From positions 1-64,000 of the forward strand of contig NZ_JACZFQ010000072.1 in the NCBI RefSeq assembly GCF_014904755.1: 64,000 nucleotides of DNA. Direction: 5' to 3'. Below the pieces are notes generated by a model. That model was not told the origin of the DNA and ran no database searches. It worked only from the letters and a program-made list of their open reading frames with translations. This stretch comes from Neoluteolibacter marinus. GTDB lineage: Bacteria; Verrucomicrobiota; Verrucomicrobiia; Verrucomicrobiales; Akkermansiaceae. The stretch's first letter is position 1. Every line of letters starts with the position of its first letter. This document shows positions 26,195-37,533 of this stretch, piece by piece. Position numbers and translations under genes: made by a program.

Positions 26195-28602
26195 CTGGTG
26201 GCGGCCTGATTGAGTTCTTCAAGCATCTGTTCGAGGCGACTTGCAACGTCCCCTGCGGGCAAGGTGGCGGAGAGGCGGTCCGCCCAGAGCGGGAATGCCA
26301 TGGGTGTTAAGTTTTCTGTTTCAATCAAATGTATTGGTCGCTCTTTGATTTCTGATAGCGCATTTCCCAGTCGGCTGTATTCCAGTTGCTTCTCTAGAAT
26401 TTCCCGTTGGGACTGGAGGAGAAGAAGATTGGCGGGATCGTAGCGTTCCAGGACCTCAAAGAGGAGGCGTGAGCTTGATTGAATCTCCCGTTGGCCGCGT
26501 TGCTGGCGCCCCGGCAGTTGTTGGAGAACCAGGCCGGCTACGCGGGCGACTTCGCGGAAGTGGCGGCGCGCCAACTCGGCGGTATTGAGACAGGCGATCA
26601 GATCCTCAAGCAAGGAATCTAACGTTAGATTGAAACGTATGGCATCTTCGCTGAGGTGTAGTCCCCGGCGTGCGGAGAGGCAGAATCCGTAATCGTTCTG
26701 GGTCACGGTGACGTCGTCCTTCAGGCGCAGCCGGTAGGCCATCAGGGCGCCAAGTCCTTCGTGCACCAGGCGGCCTGCCATCGGGTAAATAAACAAGTGT
26801 TCGCCTTCGCGGGACCGGGTGTGCTCGACGAGGAGGCTGCGGTCATCGGGGAGTCGTGACCAGCGCTGCTGGATGGCGAGGATCGGGGCGACTGCCGTCA
26901 TCTCAGGCGCGCGCCCGCCCTCACCGCGCAAGCGGGCAGCCATGGCGTGGGAGAGCTCGGTGGAGAGCGGCATTTTGCTGCCGCCCCAGATGGCGACATG
27001 CCCCTTTGCCTGACGGGTGGCGACGCGGACGGTGGCGACGCGTTGGTGGAGTCTCATCAGCTCCAGTTTGCGGCCGGCGAAGACCAGCAGGTTGCCGGGT
27101 TTCAAACGACTGATAAAACCCTCTTCGACGGTGCCGAGGCTGTGGCCGTTGGCGAAGCGGACGCTGACGTGGGCATCTGAGGAAATGGTGCCGATCGACA
27201 GCCGGTGCTGGGTGATCAGGCGTTTGTCATCGACCTGGTATCGTCCGTCGACCAGGCGGGCCTTCTGGTAGCGCGGATAGGCGGCGAGCGCTTGGCCGCC
27301 ATTTGAGATGAATCCCAGGCACCAGTTCCATTCGTCGTCGCCGAGGTCCCGGAAGGCGTGGCTCGACTGGATCTCGCGGCGCATCTCCGCGGGCTCGAAC
27401 GGTTCGCCGATGGCGCAGGTGACGAGGTGCTGGACGAGCACGTCGAGCGGCTTGGTCAGGGGGCGGCGGGCTTCGAGGTGACGGGCCAGGGCGGCGTCGC
27501 GGACCGCGGCGAACTCGACCAGTTCCATCGCGTGGGTGGGCACGCCCAGTACCCGGGAGGTTTTTCCGGGTTGATGACCGGAGCGTCCGGCGCGCTGGAG
27601 CAAGCGGGCGATGCCCTTGGGTGATCCCACTTGGATGACTTGGTCGACGGGTGAAAAATCCACGCCAAGGTCCAGCGACGAGGTGCAGACGACACAGCGC
27701 AGCGACCCGTCGCGGAGGCCTGCCTCGACCTTTTCGCGCTCGGCACGGTCGAGGGAGCCGTGGTGCATGGCGAGGGTGTCCCGCCAATCGGGGCGCAGGG
27801 CGACCAGTTCCTGGAACCAGATTTCGGTTTGGGAGCGGGTGTTGGTGAAGAGCAGGGTGGTGTGGGCCTTTTCCAGTTCCCGGACGACCTGGGGAGCGAG
27901 CCGGGTTCCAAGATGGCCGGACCAGGGGAAGCGGTCGATTTCCCGGGGGATCAGGGTTTCGATGCGGATCGGTTTCTTGAGATCGGCATCGATCCGGACG
28001 GATGGGAGATCGCCGAGAAGGGTGGCGCGGGCATCGTCGAGATTGCCGAGGGTGGCGGAAAGTCCCCAGATCTGCAGGTCGGGAAGCCAGGCGCGGAGCC
28101 GGGCGAGGCAGAGTTCGGTCTGGACGCCGCGTTTGGTTCCAAGGAGCTCATGCCACTCGTCGACGATCACCGCGCGCAGGCCGGAGAGCTTTTCCCGCGT
28201 GTCCGGGTGGGTGAGCATCAACGAGAGGCTCTCCGGGGTCGTCACCAGGCCGAAGGGAAGCCTCTTCCGCAAGCGGGCGCGGAGCGCGGCCGGGGTGTCG
28301 CCGGTTCGAGCTTCGACTTGCAGGTCGGGGGCGAGGAGTTCCAGCGGTTCGCGCAATGCGCGGAGGGTGTCCTGGGCGAGGGCCCGCAGGGGGGTGATCC
28401 AGAGCACGCTGCAGCCGGACCGAGGGTTCATGATGGCCTCGATCACGGGGCCGCCCCACACGGCAAGGGTCTTGCCGAGCCCGGTCGGGGCGTGCAGCAG
28501 GCCGGATTTGCCGTCGGCGTAGGCGGCCCAGGTTTGCTTTTGAAAAGGGAAGGCCCTCCAGCCGCGTTGTCGGAAGAAGGGCTGGAGTGGGTTTCCCGGC
28601 AT
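26191..28602 (-). CDS. Ligase-associated DEXH-box DNA helicase (Lhr-like)
   Basis: An 803-residue superfamily-2 helicase. Walker A is APTGLGKTLAVW (about residues 37-48), the DEXH box VIVDEWHELLG, motif III WGLSATLGN, motif IV-VI LLFTNTRSQTE and LLQRAGRSGHQPG. The C-terminal half matches the LPD helicase subgroup, with the WGGSKMPLSTELSHA and RRGLHLSEDAIRFNL segments. It acts in DNA-damage repair with PdeM. It is the first gene of a two-gene minus-strand operon; the 144-base gap to its right holds the divergent aldo/keto reductase start. Confidence 0.92.
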   Translation of the reverse strand: MPGNPLQPFFRQRGWRAFPFQKQTWAAYADGKSGLLHAPTGLGKTLAVWGGPVIEAIMNPRSGCSVLWITPLRALAQDTLRALREPLELLAPDLQVEARTGDTPAALRARLRKRLPFGLVTTPESLSLMLTHPDTREKLSGLRAVIVDEWHELLGTKRGVQTELCLARLRAWLPDLQIWGLSATLGNLDDARATLLGDLPSVRIDADLKKPIRIETLIPREIDRFPWSGHLGTRLAPQVVRELEKAHTTLLFTNTRSQTEIWFQELVALRPDWRDTLAMHHGSLDRAEREKVEAGLRDGSLRCVVCTSSLDLGVDFSPVDQVIQVGSPKGIARLLQRAGRSGHQPGKTSRVLGVPTHAMELVEFAAVRDAALARHLEARRPLTKPLDVLVQHLVTCAIGEPFEPAEMRREIQSSHAFRDLGDDEWNWCLGFISNGGQALAAYPRYQKARLVDGRYQVDDKRLITQHRLSIGTISSDAHVSVRFANGHSLGTVEEGFISRLKPGNLLVFAGRKLELMRLHQRVATVRVATRQAKGHVAIWGGSKMPLSTELSHAMAARLRGEGGRAPEMTAVAPILAIQQRWSRLPDDRSLLVEHTRSREGEHLFIYPMAGRLVHEGLGALMAYRLRLKDDVTVTQNDYGFCLSARRGLHLSEDAIRFNLTLDSLLEDLIACLNTAELARRHFREVARVAGLVLQQLPGRQQRGQREIQSSSRLLFEVLERYDPANLLLLQSQREILEKQLEYSRLGNALSEIKERPIHLIETENLTPMAFPLWADRLSATLPAGDVASRLEQMLEELNQAATR

Positions 28603-28711
28603 GGTGCGGCCAGATCAACCGCCAAGTTTCCCGGATGGCAAAGGGAGATTTGCGGTGGCGACCGGGCGGTCGTCATTTTCCGCTGCATGCCATGCGGATT
28701 TTGCGTCCCGA

Positions 28712-28740
28712 TTGACCGCGGCGGCTCCGCGTTCTAGGAG
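28712..28740 (+). promoter_or_regulatory. Promoter-like hexamers before the aldo/keto reductase
   Basis: TTGACC at 28712-28717 is followed after 17 bases by TAGGAG at 28735-28740, 6 bases before the ATG. The second hexamer could instead be a Shine-Dalgarno sequence (AGGAG, good spacing). The -10 match is weak, so the ribosome-site reading is at least as likely. Confidence 0.3.
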
Positions 28741-28746
28741 TTCGCC

Positions 28747-29862
28747 ATGGATCTGACCACCACCGCTTATGGCACCTGGAGCGCCGGACGTTTCATGCAC
28801 TTCGGGGAGACGCTTTCCGAGGAGCGCTTCATCGAGTGCATCCACACCGCGTGGGATGCCGGGATGCGCACCTTCGTGACGGCCGACGTCTATGGCAACG
28901 GCAAGGCCGACGAGCTGCTGGGCAAGGCCTTGGAGGGCTATCCGCGGGACGAATACTGCCTGGTCGGGATGCTTGGACACGATTTCTACGAAGGCCAGCG
29001 CCAGGGCGCGCGCGGCTACCCGCGGTTCACCGACCCGGAACTCCACCAGCCCACGCACTACCGTGACTACCTGCGGACGGCTTGCGAGCGGTCGCTGGTT
29101 CGCTGCAAGACCGATCACTTTGACCTGCTGATGCTGCACAACCCCGATGAGATCGGATACACCAGCGAGGCGGTGTGGGATGGCATGAGGGCCTTGAAAA
29201 CCGAGGGTCTTGCCGATCGCCTGGGGATCGCACCCGGGCCGGCAAACGGATTCACCCTGGACATCATCAAGTGCATCGAGAAGTTCGGCGAGGACATCGA
29301 CTGGGCGATGCTGATCCTCAATCCGCTCGAGCCGTGGCCGGTCGGACTGGTGCTGCCGGTTTGTGAAAAGCACGGCGTCAAGGTGCTGACGCGCGTGGCC
29401 GACTACGGCGGGCTCTTCCACGGCGACATGAAGCCGGGCCACGAGTTCAAGCCGGGTGACCACCGCGCCTACCGTGCCGAAGGATGGGTCGAGCACGGCC
29501 TTGAGAAGATCGAGAAGATGAAGCCGGTCGCGGAAAAGCACGGCCTGACGCTGGTGCAGTTTGCGGCGGCGTGGAATCTCAGCCAGCCTGCCGTCGAGAG
29601 CGTGGTGCCGACCTTTATCCAGGAAGCCGGCGATGGAGTGCGGTCGATCGAGGAGCAGATCCGCGACTTTGCCGCCCTTCCGGACGTCCGCCTGAGCGCC
29701 GACGAGGTCGAGCAGATCCGCCAAATCGGCGACAACACCGGCTGCATGGCGCTGAAGGGCGCGAGCAAGCGCCATCAGGTCAGCGAGCGGCCCGACGAAT
29801 GGCCGATGCGTGACGACCTGCTGGAAATCGCCGGTCGTCACGGGCTCGGGACGGAGTGGTGA
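28747..29862 (+). CDS. Aldo/keto reductase family protein
   Basis: A 371-residue NADPH-dependent-oxidoreductase-type TIM barrel. Family features are AWDAGMRTFVTADVYGNGKA (about residues 38-57; the catalytic Asp/Tyr region is D-Y with VYG), CERSLVRCKTDHFDLLMLHN (about 114-133), and MRALKTEGLADRLGIA. The C-terminal coenzyme region is represented by LVQFAAAWNLSQPAVESVVP. ATG 28747 has an AGGAG 6 bases upstream, one of the few clear ribosome sites in this window. Substrate unknown. Stands alone. Confidence 0.88.
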   Translation: MDLTTTAYGTWSAGRFMHFGETLSEERFIECIHTAWDAGMRTFVTADVYGNGKADELLGKALEGYPRDEYCLVGMLGHDFYEGQRQGARGYPRFTDPELHQPTHYRDYLRTACERSLVRCKTDHFDLLMLHNPDEIGYTSEAVWDGMRALKTEGLADRLGIAPGPANGFTLDIIKCIEKFGEDIDWAMLILNPLEPWPVGLVLPVCEKHGVKVLTRVADYGGLFHGDMKPGHEFKPGDHRAYRAEGWVEHGLEKIEKMKPVAEKHGLTLVQFAAAWNLSQPAVESVVPTFIQEAGDGVRSIEEQIRDFAALPDVRLSADEVEQIRQIGDNTGCMALKGASKRHQVSERPDEWPMRDDLLEIAGRHGLGTEW

Positions 29863-29879
29863 TTCCCATCCCTTTCATC

Positions 29880-29925
29880 ACGGGGAGCTGGGCGGGCAGG
29901 TGAGTCCGGCCTGCTGGCTCCCCGT
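29880..29925. terminator. Hairpin between convergent genes
   Basis: ACGGGGAGC at 29880-29888 pairs exactly with GCTCCCCGT at 29917-29925, and GCAGG (29896-29900) pairs with CCTGC (29910-29914) inside. It lies between the converging aldo/keto reductase and NUDIX genes. There is no clear T-run on either side, so it may be a mRNA 3'-end structure rather than a classic intrinsic terminator. Confidence 0.4.
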
Positions 29926-29930
29926 CTCCG

Positions 29931-30548
29931 CTAGAGGTTCGCGATGTCGCGGATCACGAATTGGGACCAAGTTTCCAGGCGGGGGAAGAGGGGGGCCTGG
30001 AGCTCGGCGAGCTCGTTGAACTGGAGGTTCGCCAGCGCGTCTTCGTTCGCGGACACTTCGGTGCTGTCGATGTCGATGACGTGGACGATTCCCAAATGCA
30101 CCTGGCCGACCTCGTTGCTGTCGTCGTTGAGCAAGGCGGCGATGCGGTTGGTGTGTTCGATCTTGAAGACGAGTTCTTCCTGCAGCTCGCGCTCGACCGC
30201 GGCGAAGTAGGCGTCGCGGCCGGTTCGCCCGTTGCCGGTGTCGACGGGATTGATGTGGCCACCGACGCCGACGGAGAGTTTCGCGTGGAGCCGGTCCTCG
30301 CCGCCGGACTTGCCGCGGGTGTAGTTGAGGATCGAGCTGCCGCAGCGGATCAGGCAGTAGGGGATCAGTTGCTTGTGGGTCGGGTCGGCTTCGGCCTCGG
30401 CCCGGTCCATGAAGAAGTGATTGTCGGGATCCAGCAGCCGGTCGATCGCCGCGTTCATGTCATGGGTGCGGATTCCCTGGAAGGATCCGATTTCGTCAAA
30501 GAGAGGGCGGGGGACCACGAGGACTTGCTCACCGGCGTATTTGGACAT
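29931..30548 (-). CDS. NUDIX-family phosphoesterase
   Basis: A 205-residue protein starting at ATG 30548 (MSKYAGEQVLVVPRPLFDEI); the longer open frame to 30584 adds no family-like sequence. The NUDIX box is a variant: VGVGGHINPVD precedes, and the metal-binding part is AAVERELQEEL (near residues 110-120), fitting REUXEE. Members cleave nucleoside diphosphate-linked compounds; substrate unknown. The first 90 residues, with QGIRTHDMNAAI, are a family-specific extension. Convergent with the aldo/keto reductase. Confidence 0.85.
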   Translation of the reverse strand: MSKYAGEQVLVVPRPLFDEIGSFQGIRTHDMNAAIDRLLDPDNHFFMDRAEAEADPTHKQLIPYCLIRCGSSILNYTRGKSGGEDRLHAKLSVGVGGHINPVDTGNGRTGRDAYFAAVERELQEELVFKIEHTNRIAALLNDDSNEVGQVHLGIVHVIDIDSTEVSANEDALANLQFNELAELQAPLFPRLETWSQFVIRDIANL

Positions 30549-30574
30549 GAGGGGAGATTGAAGTGCCACGTGTT

Positions 30575-30659
30575 GAAGTTCCAAGTGCCAAGAAAGGCAT
30601 GAAGAGTTCCGAACGGGGTGCGCCGTGCCGAGCGGCCCTTACTTGGCGCTTGGAGCTTC
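30575..30659. repeat. Imperfect 18-base inverted repeat
   Basis: GAAGTTCCAAGTGCCAAG at 30575-30592 is the reverse complement of CTTGGCGCTTGGAGCTTC at 30642-30659 with 16 of 18 positions matching, around a 49-base centre. Partial copies sit close by (GAAGTGCC at 30570 side, CTTGGAGCTTC at 30664-30674). It lies between the NUDIX start and the msrA stop. It could be a REP-like element or a terminator of msrA. Confidence 0.5.
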
Positions 30660-30684
30660 CTCTCTTGGAGCTTCGACCCCGGCT

Positions 30685-31317
30685 TCAGTGGTCGAGCTTG
30701 AGCTTCTTGAGCTTGGGCTCGATTACCACCCGGCAGTAGCCGTTCTTCGTCTTGTTCTGGAAATAATAGTCCTGATGGTAGTTTTCCGCCGGGTAGAAGA
30801 CGCCAGCTTTGGTGATCTCGGTCACGATGGGATCCTTGAAGTTCTCCTGCGCGGCCTTCTTGGAGGCTTCCGCGAGGGTCTTCTGGGTATCGTTTTCGTA
30901 GAAAATGGCCGAGCGGTACTGGGTTCCGACGTCCGCGCCCTGGCGGTTCAGGGTGGTCGGGTCGTGGAGGTCCCAGAACCAGGCGAGGACTTTTTCACCG
31001 CTGATTTTCTTCGGATCGAAGACGACCTGGACGACCTCGGCATGGCCGGTGGTGCCGGTGCAGACGTCCTCGTAGGTTGGGTCGGCAACCGAGCCTCCCA
31101 TGTAGCCCGAGGTGGCGGAGATGACGCCGTCGAGCTGCTTGTAGGCGGCTTCGATGCACCAGAAGCAGCCGGCGCCGAGGGTGAGCTTTTCGGCGCCTTC
31201 GGGCACTTTGGGCGGGGAAGCGGGGAGTTTGGCGTCAGCGGGCATCGGTTTTTCTGGTTCGCAGGAAGCAAGCAAGGGCAGGGAAAGCAACAGGGCGACC
31301 AACTGGCGGCGTTTCAT
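30685..31317 (-). CDS. msrA: Peptide-methionine (S)-S-oxide reductase, lipoprotein form
   Basis: A 210-residue MsrA with the catalytic motif GAGCFWCIEAAY (active Cys near residue 52) and the conserved EVVQVVFDPKKIS, GTQYRSAIFYEN and AENYHQDYYFQN segments. It repairs oxidised methionine in proteins. The N-terminus is a lipoprotein signal (LLSLPLLASC, Cys19), so the enzyme should be anchored in the envelope rather than cytoplasmic. C-terminal region lacks an MsrB domain. Divergent from the ECF sigma gene with 138 bases between. Confidence 0.94.
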   Translation of the reverse strand: MKRRQLVALLLSLPLLASCEPEKPMPADAKLPASPPKVPEGAEKLTLGAGCFWCIEAAYKQLDGVISATSGYMGGSVADPTYEDVCTGTTGHAEVVQVVFDPKKISGEKVLAWFWDLHDPTTLNRQGADVGTQYRSAIFYENDTQKTLAEASKKAAQENFKDPIVTEITKAGVFYPAENYHQDYYFQNKTKNGYCRVVIEPKLKKLKLDH

Positions 31318-31455
31318 GGGAATTGGAGCGGGAAAGAGCGATCTTTATTCCTCAAGCTAGCGGTTGCCCGGTCCCCGTAAAGGGAAGAGGCGGCGGAGTC
31401 ACGAATTGGAAGATTTTGCAGACAAATCGGCGGCACGAGGGCATTTTTCCCACGA

Positions 31456-31986
31456 GTGAAGGTGAATCCATCCGCAGCGTGGAAGTCGTGGCTGGCCGAA
31501 TTCGGCCCGCGGCTGCTTCTGTTCGCCCGCGGCTGGGCGCCGAGCCGCGAAGATGCCGAGGATCTCGTCCAGGAGGCGGTTTTGAGGCTTTGGAATTACC
31601 AGCAGGACAAGGACTCCGCCGTGCCGGACTTGCCGCTGGCGTTCTCGACGATCCGTTTCTGCGGGCTCAACCGGCACCGCACCGACAGCCGCCGCCGCAA
31701 GCGCGAGGAGTCGATCATCTACCTCAATGATTTCAAGGACGTGTGGCTCGACCCTTCCGTCGAGGAAGACGAGGACGCGGAGCAGTTGCGTGCGGCCGTC
31801 CAGAAGCTCAGTCCGAAGCTGCGCGAGGTGATCACGATGAAGATCTGGGGTGGCTTGACCTTCGCCCAGATCTCGGAATCGCTCGCCATTTCCCAGAATA
31901 CCGCCGCGTCGCGATATCGTTACGCATTGGAGCAATTGGCGCAGGATATGCGTCGCCTCAAGGAAGAACGCCATGGAATCGCCTGA
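31456..31986 (+). CDS. ECF-type RNA polymerase sigma factor
   Basis: A 176-residue sigma-70-family protein starting at GTG 31456. Region 2 contains SREDAEDLVQEAVLRLWNYQ (about residues 30-49); region 4 contains LSPKLREVITMKIWGGLTFA and QISESLAISQNTAASRYRYA (about 118-160), a helix-turn-helix for -35 binding. There is no region 1 or 3, as in ECF factors. The next gene starts 14 bases before its stop and encodes a single-pass membrane protein, a usual anti-sigma arrangement. The signal sensed is unknown. Confidence 0.92.
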   Translation: MKVNPSAAWKSWLAEFGPRLLLFARGWAPSREDAEDLVQEAVLRLWNYQQDKDSAVPDLPLAFSTIRFCGLNRHRTDSRRRKREESIIYLNDFKDVWLDPSVEEDEDAEQLRAAVQKLSPKLREVITMKIWGGLTFAQISESLAISQNTAASRYRYALEQLAQDMRRLKEERHGIA

Positions 31987-32452
31987 AGAAATCGAGAAGG
32001 CCCTATCGCGCCTGATGCCTTCCGCGATCAGTGAGAAAGGTCAGCGTTCGTTGGACGAACTGATCGACAGTCTCGCTGCGGGTGAGGAGCAGGTTGCCGA
32101 AATGCCACGCAAGTCGCGCCTGCCTTGGTGGGGCGGCGTGGGCGCGGCGGCGGCCGCGGTGGTGGTGGCCTTGAGCTTGCCGACCGGAAATCAGGCGGCT
32201 GTGGATCATTCGCAGGTTCAGGTCGAACGGACCGGGAATAGCAACGGAGGGATCCTGCTGCTGGGGCAGTCGAAACGCGTCGAGGCGGCCGAACCTCAGG
32301 ATTGGATGTCGGAGAGTGACGGGGTTGCCTACCGGGCATGGCGCGTCCGGGTTGTCGATGAAGAACGGGTCCAGGATCTGGAAACCGGCTACGAAGTGCT
32401 GGTGTCATGTCCCCGCGATGAAGTCCGGTTGCTTCCGGTCACTGCTTTTTGA
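31973..32452 (+). CDS. Putative anti-sigma factor (single-pass membrane protein)
   Basis: A 159-residue protein overlapping the sigma gene by 14 bases. The acidic N-terminus (residues 1-45, EEIEKALSRLMP) would face the cytoplasm, a membrane helix lies at about 51-71 (WWGGVGAAAAAVVVALSLP), and residues 72-159 would be outside. No zinc-binding HxxxCxxC anti-sigma motif is present. The role is inferred from position and topology only. Confidence 0.7.
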   Translation: MESPEEIEKALSRLMPSAISEKGQRSLDELIDSLAAGEEQVAEMPRKSRLPWWGGVGAAAAAVVVALSLPTGNQAAVDHSQVQVERTGNSNGGILLLGQSKRVEAAEPQDWMSESDGVAYRAWRVRVVDEERVQDLETGYEVLVSCPRDEVRLLPVTAF

Positions 32453-32457
32453 AGGTC

Positions 32458-33201
32458 ATGAAGATCATCAGCCTTATCACGATTTGCCTCACCGGGTGGC
32501 TTGCCGCCGAAGGTCCGGGCCCCGACGCGGTGGCGTCGGGGGTGATCCGTGGTGGTGAGAAGGCACCATGGCTGGGACTGAAGATCGGGCGCCTTGACGA
32601 GGCGACGCGTGCCCATGTGCCGCACGTTCCGGAGGGGATCGGTTTCGTGGTCACCTCCGTGGAGCCGGGTGGTCCTGCGGAAAAGGCCGGGATGAAGGCC
32701 TACGACATTCTCTGGCGCTTCGACGACCAATGGATCGCGAACGAGGCGCAGTTGTTCACCTTGCTGCGCTTGCGGAAAGACGGCGAACAAGTGCCGCTGG
32801 GCATTTATCGCAAAGGCGAGGCGATGACTCTCAAGGTGACCCTCGGGCACCCTCCCGAGCCGCGGGTTCTGACCCACACGGAAGTTTCCGCCGGCGCTCA
32901 GGATGCGCCGATGAAAGTGCTCAATCCCGCCGAACGCACCGCTGAGATCGAGCTCGCCGACGGCAAGGCCGTCCTTTCGCTGGTGGCGGGTGTGGCGGAA
33001 GTGACGATTGTCTCCAGTGACGGTGCCCCGGTTTACCAAGGCCCGGTCTACGACTTCAAAGGGGTTTGTCAGGTGCCCGATCCCTGGAAGCCCCGGGTCG
33101 GGGCGCTCGAGCGCGCGCTCGCCCATGCCATGCAGGGGAATTTCACGTCACGTCCGGCGCGGACCCGCGTGGTGCCTGCGGCGGAACGGGTCGAGGAGTG
33201 A
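32458..33201 (+). CDS. Exported PDZ-domain protein
   Basis: A 247-residue protein. ATG 32458 is preferred over a TTG at 32449 overlapping the previous stop. Residues 1-17 are a signal peptide. A PDZ domain covers about residues 40-135: PWLGLKIGRL, GFVVTSVEPGGPAEKAGMKA, YDILWRFDDQ, then LFTLLRLRKDGEQVPLGIYR. No protease domain accompanies it. It is the third gene of the sigma/anti-sigma operon, so it may sense or bind peptide ends in the periplasm, in the manner of PDZ domains of envelope-stress proteases (inference). Confidence 0.85.
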   Translation: MKIISLITICLTGWLAAEGPGPDAVASGVIRGGEKAPWLGLKIGRLDEATRAHVPHVPEGIGFVVTSVEPGGPAEKAGMKAYDILWRFDDQWIANEAQLFTLLRLRKDGEQVPLGIYRKGEAMTLKVTLGHPPEPRVLTHTEVSAGAQDAPMKVLNPAERTAEIELADGKAVLSLVAGVAEVTIVSSDGAPVYQGPVYDFKGVCQVPDPWKPRVGALERALAHAMQGNFTSRPARTRVVPAAERVEE

Positions 33202-33264
33202 CCGGGTAAGAAATGCTAGGGAAGACCTTGCGTTTTCCGGTGCCGGTTCCCATTTTTCCCCGGC

Positions 33265-36427
<3,163 letters not shown>

Positions 36428-36446
36428 GCGGCCCGACCCCTTCGAA

Positions 36447-36479
36447 AAGCCTCCCGGGAAACCGGGGGGCTTTATTGTT
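36447..36479 (+). terminator. Rho-independent terminator after eno
   Basis: An 11-base stem with one G-T pair (36447-36457 with 36462-36472), GAAA loop, followed by a T-rich run (TTTATTGTT). It lies 20 bases after the eno stop. Confidence 0.88.
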
Positions 36480-36528
36480 GGGGGATCCCGCAGCTTGCGT
36501 GCGTATCGACCTCGCCCCCGCGCCCGTC

Positions 36529-37482
36529 ATGAGAATCCCGCTCCTCCTCCTTCTCCTTGCACTCCAGCCCCTTCTCGCCCGGCCGCGGGTGGTCGCCTAT
36601 GTGCCCAACTGGATCAACCTCGGCGAGTTCGCCAAGACCATCGACTACCCCAAGCTTACCCACATCAACCTGGCCTTCGAGAACCCGGCCGACGATTCCG
36701 GCCAACTCTCGTTCAACTCCCGCAATCAGGCCGTCATCGAGGCCGCCCGGGCCGCCGGGGTGAAAGTGCTCGTTTCCATCGGCGGCGGCTCCGCTTCCGG
36801 GAACGAGGAACTCAAGGCCCGCTACTTCAGGCTCCTCACCCCGGAGCAGCGCCCCGGCTTTGTCGCCAAGCTCGCCGGCTATCTCGACGAGCACCGTTTC
36901 GACGGCATCGACATCGACATCGAAGGTCCGTCCATCAACGGCGACTACGGCCCCTTCATCGCCGACCTTGCCGCCGCGCTGAAGCCCAAGGGCAAGCTCC
37001 TCACCGCCGCCCTCTCGCAGGGCTACGGAGGCAGCCGGGTCCCGGACGATGCCCTTCGCCACCTCGATTTCCTCAACATCATGGCTTACGACGCGACCGG
37101 TTCCTGGGATCCCGATCGCCACGGCCAGCACTCATCGCTGGAGTTCGCCAAGAAGGCCGTCGCCTACTGGACCGGTCGCGGCGTGCCGAAAGACCGTGCT
37201 GTCCTCGGGGTGCCCTTTTATGGCTATGGCTTCGGCGAGGCTTTCCGTCCGGGCGGCTATGCCTATGCCGACATCCTGGCCCTTCACCCCGAGGGCGAGC
37301 GGCTCGATGAAGTCGGCAAGACCATCTGGCACAACAGCATTCCCACCATCCGCGCCAAGGCCGAATTGGTCCGCGAGGAAGGGTTGGGGGGTGTCATGAT
37401 TTGGTCGCTGAACCAGGACGTTAAAGGCGACAAATCGTTGCTCACCGTGATCCATGCGGCCGTTGCAACGGAGGGGAAATAG
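36529..37482 (+). CDS. Glycoside hydrolase family 18 (chitinase-like) exported protein
   Basis: A 317-residue protein starting at ATG 36529 with a signal peptide (MRIPLLLLLLALQPLLA). The GH18 active-site motif DxxDxDxE is intact in FDGIDIDIEGP (near residues 124-134), with VSIGGGSASG before and NIMAYDATGSW after, and WSLNQDVKGD at the C-terminus. Such proteins hydrolyse chitin or GlcNAc-containing chains, or act on peptidoglycan; the exact substrate is open. It sits directly after the eno terminator and converges on miaA. Confidence 0.9.
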   Translation: MRIPLLLLLLALQPLLARPRVVAYVPNWINLGEFAKTIDYPKLTHINLAFENPADDSGQLSFNSRNQAVIEAARAAGVKVLVSIGGGSASGNEELKARYFRLLTPEQRPGFVAKLAGYLDEHRFDGIDIDIEGPSINGDYGPFIADLAAALKPKGKLLTAALSQGYGGSRVPDDALRHLDFLNIMAYDATGSWDPDRHGQHSSLEFAKKAVAYWTGRGVPKDRAVLGVPFYGYGFGEAFRPGGYAYADILALHPEGERLDEVGKTIWHNSIPTIRAKAELVREEGLGGVMIWSLNQDVKGDKSLLTVIHAAVATEGK

Positions 37483-37533
37483 CACGCCCCGGCCATCTCG
37501 GTTCCTTCGCATGGATCCAGGTATCGCAGGCCT

